A stretch of 64,000 nt of DNA from Acinetobacter oleivorans DR1 (GTDB lineage Bacteria; Pseudomonadota; Gammaproteobacteria; Pseudomonadales; Moraxellaceae). The translations under genes were made by a program, and so were the position numbers. A model generated the notes under the pieces. The model was given only the letters and a program-made list of their open reading frames with translations. It was not told the DNA's origin and did not search any database. Shown in pieces: positions 8,968-17,398 of the stretch. Within the stretch, counting starts at the first letter, position 1. Each line of letters starts with the position of its first letter. Location of the stretch: NCBI RefSeq assembly GCF_000196795.1, contig NC_014259.1, positions 1,860,001-1,924,000 on the forward strand. The letters are read 5' to 3'.

Positions 8968-10029
8968 ATGGATATCGTCAAACATCCCGAATCTCGCCAA
9001 CTCGTACGTACGGTTAAAGCTAGTGCATATGTATTTGAAGATCAAAATTCAAAGTGTTTAATGTCTTATGTTGAACAAATCGCACCAAGCGAAGCGTCCG
9101 TTTTAATTGTTGGTGAAACAGGAACAGGTAAAGAACTGGTTGCTCGAAAGATTCATGCTTTATCTAATCGGAAAAATAAACCCTTTGTTGCTGTAAACTG
9201 TGGTGCTTTATCTGATACGTTAGCTGAAACAGAGTTGTTCGGTCATGAAAAAGGAGCTTTTACAGGAGCCATAAGCCTTCAGATCGGGTGGTTTGAAGCA
9301 GCGCATGGCGGAACTATTTTTTTAGATGAAATTGGTGATTTGTCACCAAGCATTCAAGTGAAGCTGCTAAGAATTTTACAAGAAAATGAAGTGGTTCGGG
9401 TTGGTTCTCGACAGACCAAAAAAATTGATGTCAGAGTAATTGCTGCAACGAATATTCGATTAGAAGAAGCCGTATATGCAGGTAATTTCAGAGAAGATTT
9501 ATATTTTCGATTAAAAGTTGCATCGCTCCATGTTTTACCGCTTCGCCTACGAACTGGTGATATTTTACCTCTAGCACAGCACTTCATTTATGACTATTCG
9601 CAGAGTCTGAATAAGAAACCGCCTATGTTAAGTGAAGAAGCTCAACAATTGCTCGTTGATTATCATTGGCCGGGAAATATTCGTGAATTAGAAAATGCAA
9701 TTCATCACGCATTGCTCATTTGTAAAAATGGGGTGATTCAAAGTTATGATTTCCAACTTTCCGGTTTCAAGCATAAATTACTCACTTCTGAATATGATTT
9801 TTCGATTTATCGCAACTCAAATCAAACTTTAAAACAATTGCTGTTTAGTTGGTTTGAACAAGGAATAGAAGATTTAAATGAGCAATTAGAGGCAGAAATT
9901 ACAGGAGCTGCCTATGAATATTGTCATCACAATCAATTGCATACTGCAAAATTACTAGGAATAAGCCGAAATATTATTCGTGCAAGATTGATTAAACATG
10001 GTTTATTGTCTCCAAATATTCGCATATAG
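8968..10029 (+). CDS. Sigma-54 dependent activator, second SfnR-like paralogue
   Basis: A 353-residue paralogue of the activator at 6116-7192, also lacking a sensory domain. It has IVGETGTGKELVARK, EKGAFTGAISLQ (GAFTGA intact), GGTIFLDEIGDLS, YHWPGNIRELENAIHHALL and a C-terminal HTH (HTAKLLGISRNIIRARL). I start it at the ATG at 8968, preceded by TTGGAG; a TTG 12 bases upstream is in frame but overlaps that ribosome site. The two proteins share the opening PSEASVLI and HHALLICxNGxI segments, so a local duplication is likely. Target genes may be the sfnC operon or something outside this window. Confidence 0.85.
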   Translation: MDIVKHPESRQLVRTVKASAYVFEDQNSKCLMSYVEQIAPSEASVLIVGETGTGKELVARKIHALSNRKNKPFVAVNCGALSDTLAETELFGHEKGAFTGAISLQIGWFEAAHGGTIFLDEIGDLSPSIQVKLLRILQENEVVRVGSRQTKKIDVRVIAATNIRLEEAVYAGNFREDLYFRLKVASLHVLPLRLRTGDILPLAQHFIYDYSQSLNKKPPMLSEEAQQLLVDYHWPGNIRELENAIHHALLICKNGVIQSYDFQLSGFKHKLLTSEYDFSIYRNSNQTLKQLLFSWFEQGIEDLNEQLEAEITGAAYEYCHHNQLHTAKLLGISRNIIRARLIKHGLLSPNIRI

Positions 10030-10050
10030 ATCGTGCTTATTTTTTGTATT

Positions 10051-10091
10051 AACCCAAAATTACCATGTGATTTTGGGTTTTATTTTCTTAC
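10051..10091 (+). terminator. Rho-independent terminator
   Basis: Stem AACCCAAAAT / ATTTTGGGTT (10 bp), 9-base loop, followed by TTTATTTTCTT, just after the second activator. Confidence 0.8.
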
Positions 10092-10175
10092 TCAAGAAAG
10101 ATTTAATATTGTTGTTTCTTTAATTTCAAAATAAGACATATATCATTTAAAACAATTACTATTGTTTTTAAACTA

Positions 10176-10199
10176 ATCTAATAGATATTTCTATTAGAT
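10176..10199 (-). terminator. Hairpin after the SDR gene
   Basis: Stem ATCTAATAG / CTATTAGAT around a 6-base loop, 16 bases past the stop of the minus-strand SDR. AT-rich, with only a weak T-run. Confidence 0.45.
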
Positions 10200-10215
10200 G
10201 AGTAAACATATCTTA

Positions 10216-10956
10216 TTAAATAATAGTGTATCCGCCATCAATTGTAATACATGAGCCATTCATAAAACGCGCTTCATCGGAAGCTAGAAAAATAGCTAAC
10301 TCGGCAACTTCAGACGCTTCTCCAAAACGGTCCAATGGAATTTTATCAGTAGGGCGAGTTTCTAGCATTTTGGCAGTCATTGGCGTACGAATAGTGCCTG
10401 GGCAAATAGCATTAATTTTGATGCCATGTTTGGCATACACTGCTGCTAGATGTTTTGTATAACCAATTACAGCATGTTTTGAGGCTGTATAAGAAGCGCC
10501 TCCCATTTGAGCTACTAGACCCGCAATAGATGCAATATTGATAATTGCTCCAGAACCCTGTTCAATCATTTTAGGCAAAACTAAATTACTTAAATTGAAT
10601 ACGGCTTTTACATTTATGGCAAACATTCGGTCCCAAAGTTCTTCGGTTGTATCTAAGCTATTGGTATATTTGTCGAAAATACCTGCATTATTCAGTAGTA
10701 CATCAATTCTTCCAAACTTCTCTAATGTAAATTCAACTAACTGCTTGAGCTGATCAAATTGAGTGACATCCACTTGAAAAGCAAAGGCTTCTCCACCTGC
10801 GTTGATGATTTTCTCGGCAACTTGGTTAGCCTGTTCTAAATTCATGTCGGCAATAATTAATTTTGCTCCTTGTTGTGCAAAAGCAATTGCTTCAGACTCA
10901 CCCATACCAGAGGCTGCACCTGTGATAATACAGACTTTATTTTGTAGTCTAGACAT
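10216..10956 (-). CDS. Short-chain dehydrogenase/reductase
   Basis: A 246-residue classical SDR. The cofactor motif is TGAASGMGESEA near residue 14; then D at the end of the second strand (IIADMNL) suggests NAD(H). NNAG, the catalytic Ser (INIASIAG) and YTASKHAV (Tyr and Lys) are all present, and the C-terminal GSCITIDGGY is typical. I use the ATG at 10956; the open frame runs 40 codons further upstream but only through non-SDR sequence. It is divergent from a PcaU-like IclR gene and probably regulated by it. A role in oxidising a hydroxylated alicyclic or aromatic acid is inferred from the neighbours. Confidence 0.85.
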   Translation of the reverse strand: MSRLQNKVCIITGAASGMGESEAIAFAQQGAKLIIADMNLEQANQVAEKIINAGGEAFAFQVDVTQFDQLKQLVEFTLEKFGRIDVLLNNAGIFDKYTNSLDTTEELWDRMFAINVKAVFNLSNLVLPKMIEQGSGAIINIASIAGLVAQMGGASYTASKHAVIGYTKHLAAVYAKHGIKINAICPGTIRTPMTAKMLETRPTDKIPLDRFGEASEVAELAIFLASDEARFMNGSCITIDGGYTII

Positions 10957-11041
10957 AATACATTTCCTAAATCCTAAGTTTTGATCTAAGCTCTCTTTGT
11001 GAAATAGATGCTTAAATATTGAAGTTCTCCTGTAAGACTTA

Positions 11042-11053
11042 AAATACGTATTT
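11042..11053. promoter_or_regulatory. 12-bp palindrome in SDR/iclR divergent region
   Basis: AAATACGTATTT, a perfect palindrome midway between the two divergent genes. Possible operator or part of a promoter. Confidence 0.3.
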
Positions 11054-11090
11054 AGCCAAACGAGCTCTAGATACAATCTGGGAATGAAGA

Positions 11091-11119
11091 CGATATTCAG
11101 ACATACTGAGCGAATATCG
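11091..11119. promoter_or_regulatory. Inverted repeat, likely IclR (PcaU-type) operator
   Basis: CGATATTC at 11091-11098 and GAATATCG at 11112-11119, perfect 8-bp arms 13 bases apart, just upstream of the iclR start. PcaU-type regulators are known to bind spaced repeats of about 10 bp, and a related CGATAT half-site occurs upstream of the flavoprotein gene at 12265. Confidence 0.5.
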
Positions 11120-11146
11120 GACAGGGAATTTAGAAAAGGGAAAATG

Positions 11147-11953
11147 ATGAGGGATCAGATTATTCAACATCCGCTCTCAGAAGAGACGATTAAATACGAT
11201 GACTACATTGCAGGTTTAGCAAAGGGCCTCAATATTCTTGAAGCATTTGGCACAGATCGACAGCGTTTAAATGTTACTCAAGTCGCAGAGCGAACTAATA
11301 TTACTCGTACAGCAGCACGTAGATATCTAAAGACACTCAAGTTTTTAGGCTATCTTGAAACTGATGAATATTATTACTGGCTAACACATAAGGTACTTAA
11401 GTTTTCAGGGGCTTTTTTAAGTACAGCACATTTGCCAAAAATATCGCAGTCTGTGTTAAATCATTTATCTGAAAAAACGACATTAGTTTTCTCAGTGGTG
11501 GTTCAAGATAATTATGAGGTTGTTCCGATTGCTAGAAGTGTTCCGCAAAATGATAATTTCCGGGTAAGTCCTTTTGGTATTCATCTGGGTAATCGAATTC
11601 CTGCTCATGCTTCATCTACGGGTAAAGTTTTATTAGCGCATAAATCCTTAGAAGAGCAAAAGAATTGGATTAAGTTATATGGACTTAAACGATTTACTGC
11701 ATATACATACACAGAAGAAGCCAGTTTTCTAGCTGCATTACAGACCATTAAGGACAATGGTTATTGTATTTCCGCTGAAGAATATGAACTGGGCGTAACA
11801 GCAATTGCGATACCGATTATTAATCAGACTGGTGATATTATTGCGGGATTAAATGCTGTTGCTCCGATTTCTAAAGTAAATGATACCTATCTGATTAATA
11901 CGGTTTTGCCATTACTAAGAGAGGCAGCCAAAGAAATTCGAGACATGATTTAG
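11147..11953 (+). CDS. IclR-family regulator, PcaU/PobR-like
   Basis: A 268-residue regulator. The N-terminal YIAGLAKGLNILEAF and the helix-turn-helix VAERTNITRTAARRYLKTL match the PcaU/PobR/PcaR branch of the IclR family, which senses protocatechuate, 4-hydroxybenzoate or related acids. The C-terminal effector domain shows HASSTGKVLLA and AISAEEYELGVTAIAIPI-type sequence (ISAEEYELGV). Two adjacent ATGs (11144 and 11147) sit behind AAAAGGG; spacing favours 11147. The open frame extends to 11084 but without a ribosome site. Divergent from the SDR and 311 bases upstream of the flavoprotein operon, which it probably controls. Confidence 0.85.
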   Translation: MRDQIIQHPLSEETIKYDDYIAGLAKGLNILEAFGTDRQRLNVTQVAERTNITRTAARRYLKTLKFLGYLETDEYYYWLTHKVLKFSGAFLSTAHLPKISQSVLNHLSEKTTLVFSVVVQDNYEVVPIARSVPQNDNFRVSPFGIHLGNRIPAHASSTGKVLLAHKSLEEQKNWIKLYGLKRFTAYTYTEEASFLAALQTIKDNGYCISAEEYELGVTAIAIPIINQTGDIIAGLNAVAPISKVNDTYLINTVLPLLREAAKEIRDMI

Positions 11954-11976
11954 TTTATTGTTTTGTAGTTTCAATC

Positions 11977-12003
11977 AAACGTCCTCATCGGGCGTTTTTT
12001 TAT
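11977..12003 (+). terminator. Rho-independent terminator after iclR
   Basis: AAACGTCC / GGGCGTTT stem (one G-U), 5-base loop, followed by a run of T. Confidence 0.75.
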
Positions 12004-12084
12004 ATTTAAAATAATTTTATCAATATTTTAAGACTATTTAATTTGTCTTATATAACCGTTGGAAGAGATGATTTTATAAACAGT

Positions 12085-12119
12085 GAACGATATAAGATGT
12101 GTTTGCGCGATCATCGTTC
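12085..12119. promoter_or_regulatory. Inverted repeat upstream of flavoprotein operon
   Basis: GAACGAT at 12085-12091 and ATCGTTC at 12113-12119, 21 bases apart. A further GTTCGATA lies at 12183-12190, like the spaced half-sites of PcaU. The intergenic stretch 12004-12264 holds no gene and otherwise nothing I can name. Confidence 0.45.
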
Positions 12120-12264
12120 AATTTAAAAGAAAGTAGTCTAGTCGGAACTGTGATAGCCCCGTAGTTTAATAAAAAGAAAAGCGTTCGATACAACACTATC
12201 AGGATGGTGTAGCCAGCTATTTCAGGCAAGTGAACGCATGGATCTGTCGCAAGGAGTGACAACA

Positions 12265-14049
12265 ATGAATACCAAATTACCTCAACAGCTTGAATGCGAT
12301 TTGGTTGTGGTGCGTGCAGGGGCAGGCGGTTTGTCGACTGCGATTACTGCTAAGAAAAAAGGCTTAAATGTTATTGTCCTTGAAAAAGACGATGTGTTCG
12401 GAGGTACAACAGCTTTTTCTGGTGGAGTACTATGGGTTCCAGGGAATCATCATGCAAAACAAAATGGTATACAAGATAGCCGTGAAGCAGCATTGACCTA
12501 TTTAAAGCATGAAACCAAAGAATTTTTTAATGCTGAGGCTGTAAACGCATTTCTGGATTATGCACCTGAAATGCTCCAGTTTTTTGAACAAAATACCTCA
12601 GTCAAATTTATCCCGACACTTTATCCAGACTATCATCCGGATGCTCCGGGTGGGGTTGATATTGGTCGCTCTGTACTAGCTGCACCCTATGATATTCGTG
12701 GTTTGGGCGAGAATATGAAGCGCCTACGTCCGCCTCTTAAAACCATTACCTTTATTGGCATGATGTTTAATTCATCTAATGCAGATTTAAAGCACTTTTT
12801 TAATGCCACTAAATCGTTTACTTCATTTATCTATGTGGCAAAGCGATTAGCTATTCATTTAAAAGAACTGGCTATTTATGGTCGTGGTACCAATGTCACA
12901 AGCGGTAATGCTTTGGCTGCACGTTTGGCTAAATCTGCATTTGATTTAGATATTCCAATCTATACAGAAGCTGAAGTTAAGCAGTTAAATTTTGAAAATG
13001 ACAAAGTTGTTGGCGTACAAGTTCAACAACCAGATCAGCACTGCCAGATTAAATCTAAAAACGGAGTCGTGCTGGCATGTGGCGGTTTTTCACATGATAT
13101 TGAACGACTCAAACAAGTTTATGCGCACCTGAAACATGGTGGTGAACACATCTCACCTGTGCCAAAGACTAATACAGGAGATGGTTGTCGCCTTGCAGAA
13201 TCGGTTGGTGGTGTAGTGGATATTCAATATGCGGATTCTGCTGCATGGATGCCAGTGTCAAAAGTCCCTTGTACAGATGGCTACGGCGTGTTCCCACATT
13301 TATTAGACCGTTATAAGCCTGGAATTATTGGTGTGCTTAAAAACGGCAAACGTTTTACCAATGAATCAAACTCTTATCATGATGTAGGTGCAGATTTATT
13401 TAGGGCGTGTGAGGAGTTCGATGAAACAGCCATGTGGTTGATCTGCGATCATAAAACGATTAGCAAATACGGTTTAGGTTATGCCAAACCTGCCCCAATA
13501 CCACTTTCATCTTTAATTAAAAAAGGCTATCTCTTTAAAGGTAATAGTTTAAAAGAACTGGCACAGCAGGTGGGAATTAATGCTGAGCAGTTGGCTAAAA
13601 CAGTACAGCGTTATAACGAAGGGGCTGTGAAAGGCCAGGATCCAGAATTCCATCGTGGTTCTACTTCGTTTAACCGATATTTGGCCGATCCAGATCACAA
13701 ACCAAATCCATGTGTAGCACCAATTGAGCAAGGTCCATTTTATGCTGTGAAGGTGTTTATGGGCGATTTAGGAACATTTGATGGAATCAGAACAGCCGTT
13801 ACTGGTGAAGTTTTAAATCAGTTTCACCAACCCATTCAAGGTTTATACGCAGTTGGTAATGACCGTGCGAGTATTATGGGTGGAAACTATCCAGGTGCAG
13901 GAATTACTTTAGGGCCAATCATGACTTTTGGTTATATCACAGGATCACATATTGCTGATTTAGCTAAAGGAGGGAATGGTTTTATATCATCTAAAAATTC
14001 TAAATCTGCCAACTCTCAATCTGTTAAGGAGACTTTTCATGTTTCATAA
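12265..14049 (+). CDS. KstD-like FAD-dependent dehydrogenase with altered FAD motif
   Basis: A 594-residue flavoprotein of the fumarate reductase/3-ketosteroid-dehydrogenase superfamily, which desaturates a ring next to a ketone. GGTTAFSGGVLWVPGN, GNALAARL, the long central domain and C-terminal YPGAGITLGPIMTFGY are typical. The odd point is the FAD Rossmann motif: it reads VVVRAGAGG where its two paralogues have VIGSGAGG and VIGGGAAG, so the first glycine of GxGxxG is Arg. I start at the ATG behind AAGGAG; an ATG 27 bases upstream lacks a ribosome site. The gene overlaps the next by 11 bases. Substrate unknown; neighbours suggest an alicyclic or aromatic acid. Confidence 0.85.
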   Translation: MNTKLPQQLECDLVVVRAGAGGLSTAITAKKKGLNVIVLEKDDVFGGTTAFSGGVLWVPGNHHAKQNGIQDSREAALTYLKHETKEFFNAEAVNAFLDYAPEMLQFFEQNTSVKFIPTLYPDYHPDAPGGVDIGRSVLAAPYDIRGLGENMKRLRPPLKTITFIGMMFNSSNADLKHFFNATKSFTSFIYVAKRLAIHLKELAIYGRGTNVTSGNALAARLAKSAFDLDIPIYTEAEVKQLNFENDKVVGVQVQQPDQHCQIKSKNGVVLACGGFSHDIERLKQVYAHLKHGGEHISPVPKTNTGDGCRLAESVGGVVDIQYADSAAWMPVSKVPCTDGYGVFPHLLDRYKPGIIGVLKNGKRFTNESNSYHDVGADLFRACEEFDETAMWLICDHKTISKYGLGYAKPAPIPLSSLIKKGYLFKGNSLKELAQQVGINAEQLAKTVQRYNEGAVKGQDPEFHRGSTSFNRYLADPDHKPNPCVAPIEQGPFYAVKVFMGDLGTFDGIRTAVTGEVLNQFHQPIQGLYAVGNDRASIMGGNYPGAGITLGPIMTFGYITGSHIADLAKGGNGFISSKNSKSANSQSVKETFHVS

Positions 14050-14371
14050 ACCGATTGTTGATCACCGTATTTACAATATTACACCACGATGCATGCCTAG
14101 ATTTCTTGAGGTATTCGATCAGCTGGCGATGCCTATTTTGAAAAAGCACTTGGGCGAGCCACTTGGTTTTTATATTAGTAATATCGGTACGTTAAATCAG
14201 GTCGTACATTTGTGGGGTTATGACAGTCTGGATGACTATGAAAAGCGTAGTTTTGCCCGAGATACAGATCCTGACTTCCAAATTTATTTGAAAGCATCTG
14301 AAGGTTTAGTGACGTCACAGGTGAATCAAATTTTAAGGCCAGTGAACTTAGCTTCACTAATTAAGCCTTAA
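14039..14371 (+). CDS. NIPSNAP-family protein
   Basis: A 110-residue single-domain NIPSNAP protein (ferredoxin-like fold). VDHRIYNITPRCMPRFLEVF at the start and LGFYISNIGTLNQVVHLWGYDSLDDYEKR in the middle, read in short blocks (RIYNIT, GTLNQVVHLWGY, DYEKR), define the family. Its start overlaps the flavoprotein stop by 11 bases behind AAGGAGACTTTTC, so the two are translationally coupled. NIPSNAP proteins often accompany catabolic flavoenzymes, but their role is not established. A two-domain relative is at 26944. Confidence 0.8.
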   Translation: MFHKPIVDHRIYNITPRCMPRFLEVFDQLAMPILKKHLGEPLGFYISNIGTLNQVVHLWGYDSLDDYEKRSFARDTDPDFQIYLKASEGLVTSQVNQILRPVNLASLIKP

Positions 14372-14403
14372 ACAGCAGTTTATTTAAAAATTCCCTTAAG
14401 GAA

Positions 14404-14425
14404 CGGTGTTTTGAGAAAAACACCG
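14404..14425 (+). other. Intra-operon stem-loop with GNRA loop
   Basis: CGGTGTTTT-GAGA-AAAACACCG: 9-bp stem closed by a GAGA (GNRA) tetraloop, between the NIPSNAP and MFS genes. No T-run follows, so an mRNA stability or processing element is more likely than a terminator. Confidence 0.55.
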
Positions 14426-14458
14426 AGGGAAACTTCGTGCTTTTATAAGGAGAAACTC

Positions 14459-15811
14459 ATGAGCACAAGTCAAATACAAAGGAAAGATGTAAAAAGTATA
14501 TTAAATGAAAATAAGATGGGTGGACTACAAAAGCTCATTCTATTTTTTTGCTTTGCTATTATTGCCCTAGATGGTCTGGATGTCGTAGTCATGGGATTGA
14601 TTGCTCCTCAGATTATTCAGGAGTGGGGTATTAGTGCACAAGAGTTAGCACCAGTTTTAAGTGCAGCATTGGTTGGATTAGCAATAGGTGCATTAGTTTC
14701 TGGGCCTTTATCAGATAAATTTGGCCGAAAACCAGTGCTAATTTTAAGCGTACTTGGCTTTGGTATTTTTACTTTGCTAACAGCGTTTTCAACTGATATC
14801 ACACATCTTTTAATTTATCGTTTTCTTACTGGATTAGGTGCAGGTGCTGCTGCTCCCAATGCAGCGACTTTAGTTTCAGAGTATGCAGCAGATCATCGCC
14901 GTTCATTTTCAGTTACTGTTGCCTACTGTGGATTTTCTTTAGGCGCTGCCGCAGGTGGTTTTTTAGCAGCATGGCTGATTCCGGAGTTTGGCTGGCGTAG
15001 TATGTTGATATTAGGCGGCGTACTACCTTTGATTTTGGTACCATTTTTATATTGGAAAATGCCTGAATCAATTACTTATTTAGTCAAACAATCGTACTCC
15101 CAAGACAAAATCAAAGCGATTTTAAAACGCTTATTTCCACAATCTTCTTTTTTAAATCAAGAAATTTATCTGAATGAAGTAAAAACCGAGAAATCTGGTC
15201 TAGGTCTAATTTTATCTAGTAAATATCGCTATGGCACGATTATGCTCTGGATCAGTTATTTCATGGCATTATTTTTAATCTATCTATGCAGTAGCTGGTT
15301 ACCAACCTTAATTAAATCGAATCAATTTACGATTTCTCAAGCTGCCATTGTGACTTCGTTCTTTCAAATTGGTGGTCCTGTTGGAAGTATCACTCTTGGT
15401 TGGTGTATGGATCATTATCGTCCGCGTTTGGTACTTTTTATTGCGATGTTGATTGGCGCACTTGCAACCTTTGGGTTAGGGCATTTTGGTTATGATATGG
15501 TGCTTATGTGTATTTTTGCATGGATTCTTGGTTTTACCTTTAATGGTGGGGCCGTTGGTTTAAGTGCTTTAGCGACTGGATATTATCCGACTTCTGCTCG
15601 CGCAACCGGAGCAAGCTGGATGAATGGTATTGGGCGCTTTGGTGCAATATTAAGTGCATTTGCTGGAGCTGCGATGATCAGTTCAGGTATGCCATTTTCT
15701 ATGATGTTCTCATTGTTAATGATTCCTGCTGTACTTTCTGGTTTTGCCGTTTTAATTCAGGGTATTAAAACGAAACAGTCTATTGTGCAAACCAAAACAC
15801 AGTTGAGTTAA
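14459..15811 (+). CDS. MFS transporter, aromatic acid:H+ symporter (PcaK/BenK type)
   Basis: A 450-residue inner-membrane carrier with about 12 hydrophobic spans. DGLDVVVMGLIAPQI in the first span (the acidic D-G-D motif of the AAHS family), SGPLSDKFGRKP between spans 2 and 3, and the central loop with KLPES-like KMPESITYL are diagnostic. An ATG at 14459 follows AAGGAGAAACTC; the open frame extends upstream without a ribosome site and through the stem-loop. The AAHS family imports benzoate, 4-hydroxybenzoate, protocatechuate and shikimate/quinate-like acids. Probably imports the substrate of the flavoprotein module. Confidence 0.88.
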   Translation: MSTSQIQRKDVKSILNENKMGGLQKLILFFCFAIIALDGLDVVVMGLIAPQIIQEWGISAQELAPVLSAALVGLAIGALVSGPLSDKFGRKPVLILSVLGFGIFTLLTAFSTDITHLLIYRFLTGLGAGAAAPNAATLVSEYAADHRRSFSVTVAYCGFSLGAAAGGFLAAWLIPEFGWRSMLILGGVLPLILVPFLYWKMPESITYLVKQSYSQDKIKAILKRLFPQSSFLNQEIYLNEVKTEKSGLGLILSSKYRYGTIMLWISYFMALFLIYLCSSWLPTLIKSNQFTISQAAIVTSFFQIGGPVGSITLGWCMDHYRPRLVLFIAMLIGALATFGLGHFGYDMVLMCIFAWILGFTFNGGAVGLSALATGYYPTSARATGASWMNGIGRFGAILSAFAGAAMISSGMPFSMMFSLLMIPAVLSGFAVLIQGIKTKQSIVQTKTQLS

Positions 15812-15821
15812 ATCAGTAATA

Positions 15822-15870
15822 AAGCAAGATGATTAACTATTTTAAAATCTATCTTTGCTTCTTAAATATT
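15822..15870 (+). terminator. Possible terminator after MFS gene
   Basis: AAGCAAGAT pairs with ATCTTTGCTT (one bulged base) over a long loop, followed by an AT-rich tail. Weak. Confidence 0.35.
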
Positions 15871-15891
15871 TTCTATGGCTTTGAATTAGCT

Positions 15892-15909
15892 TGATCAGCG
15901 TGCTGGTCA
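15892..15909. promoter_or_regulatory. Imperfect palindrome upstream of porin
   Basis: TGATCAG-CGTG-CTGGTCA, seven-base arms with one mismatch, about 100 bases before the porin start. Possible operator; only one copy seen. Confidence 0.35.
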
Positions 15910-16010
15910 GGTAGGGATAAATACACTTAAAAAATGTATAGCAGTTGATTCAGCTGAAATAATTCAAGGCTTTATGTTCATAATAAACAATGTGCTAAGG
16001 AACAGCATTA

Positions 16011-17357
16011 ATGAAATTTTCTATGACTTCGCTTGCGATGATTTCAACTTTTACATTAGCAAGTAGTGCGGTATTCGCCTTCGATCCTTTAGCTCAGGAT
16101 CAAAAATGGATATTGGGCGATTGGAACGGAAAACGGGCTCAACTCGAACAGCAGGGTTATCAATTTACCGCCGCTTTTCAAAATGAAAGTGCTGTTAATT
16201 TAAGTGGAGGATATGACGATTCATCACGACTATTTAATGCAAACCAATGGACATTTGGTACACGTCTAGATTTAGAAAAAATAGCAGATTGGAAAGATAC
16301 TCAAGCCCAGTTGAGCATAACGAAACGAGATGGACAACCGCTTTCTACTGATCGGATTAGTGATCCTAGAGCGCCGCAATTTAGTAGTGCTCAAGAGATT
16401 TATGGGCGTGGACAATGGTGGCGCTTAACCAGTGCATGGATTAAAAAAGGATTTTTGAATAATGATCTACACATTAAGGTAGGTCGCATGGGACTTTCAG
16501 ATGATTTTAATGCATCACATTGTGAGTTTCAAAACTTAATGTTATGTGGAGGTCAGTTAGGTAAAACAGTAGGAGATATTTGGTTTAATAGTCCTGTAAG
16601 CCAATGGGGAATTAACGCCAAATATCAATTTTTACCATCGCTCTGGTTTGGAACAGGGATTTATGAGGTCAATCCTGAAAATGCTTTAGAGCAACATGGT
16701 TTTAATTTGGATATGGATCAACGTAAAGGTATTTTAATTCCTGTGGAACTATCTTGGAAACCCAATCTAGCATTTTTCGATGGCTTAAGTGGTGAATATA
16801 AAGTCGGTGCATTTTTGTCAACGGCAGATGCACGTAATGTTAGTACAGATGAAAAAGGTAATATTGAGCCAAATGCAGCAGATCGGAAATGGCAAAACAA
16901 TAAGCATAGTGTTTGGCTTAATGCGCAACAACAGGTTTTTGCGCCTGCGGACGACCCTAAGCATGGTTTATTTATTTCAGCAAACTTTACTTTTAATGAT
17001 AAATCTACAACTGTTGTTGAAAGCACACAGCAACTAGCACTTTGGTATAAAGGCATATTTGAGCGTCGACCAAATGATACCATCGGTTTGGGCCTAGCAC
17101 GTTTTGATGTGAATGATCGTGTACAAGAGCGCCAAAATGCATCTAATCAATTGCTGGGATTAACCGAAGCTGACTATGCGAATCCGAAATATACACCGAT
17201 TCAGTATGATGAATTGAATATTGAATTGAACTATAACTTTCAATGGTCACCTAGTATTGCTTTACGACCAAATATTCAATATGTGCATCAAGCGGGTGGT
17301 GTAAAACAAGTGGATGATGCTTGGGTAGCTGGTATGACCATGAAACTTAATTTTTAA
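16011..17357 (+). CDS. OprB-family outer-membrane porin
   Basis: A 448-residue beta-barrel porin. The signal peptide is plain: MKFSMTSL, a hydrophobic core, then SSAVFA before FDP. The mature start FDPLAQDQKWILGDWNGKR resembles OprB carbohydrate porins, and the chain ends in a beta strand with terminal Phe (MTMKLNF), needed for Bam assembly. QuiX of the Acinetobacter quinate/shikimate cluster belongs to the same broad porin group (established knowledge). Its place after an aromatic-acid-type carrier suggests it lets the same substrate across the outer membrane. Confidence 0.85.
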   Translation: MKFSMTSLAMISTFTLASSAVFAFDPLAQDQKWILGDWNGKRAQLEQQGYQFTAAFQNESAVNLSGGYDDSSRLFNANQWTFGTRLDLEKIADWKDTQAQLSITKRDGQPLSTDRISDPRAPQFSSAQEIYGRGQWWRLTSAWIKKGFLNNDLHIKVGRMGLSDDFNASHCEFQNLMLCGGQLGKTVGDIWFNSPVSQWGINAKYQFLPSLWFGTGIYEVNPENALEQHGFNLDMDQRKGILIPVELSWKPNLAFFDGLSGEYKVGAFLSTADARNVSTDEKGNIEPNAADRKWQNNKHSVWLNAQQQVFAPADDPKHGLFISANFTFNDKSTTVVESTQQLALWYKGIFERRPNDTIGLGLARFDVNDRVQERQNASNQLLGLTEADYANPKYTPIQYDELNIELNYNFQWSPSIALRPNIQYVHQAGGVKQVDDAWVAGMTMKLNF

Positions 17358-17370
17358 ATATGTATGAGTA

Positions 17371-17398
17371 AAAAGGCAAACAGGGGTTTGCCCTTTTA
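17371..17398. terminator. Terminator between convergent porin and tetR
   Basis: GGCAAAC / GTTTGCC stem with a 4-base loop, AAAA on the left and TTTT on the right, so it can act for both genes. Confidence 0.7.
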
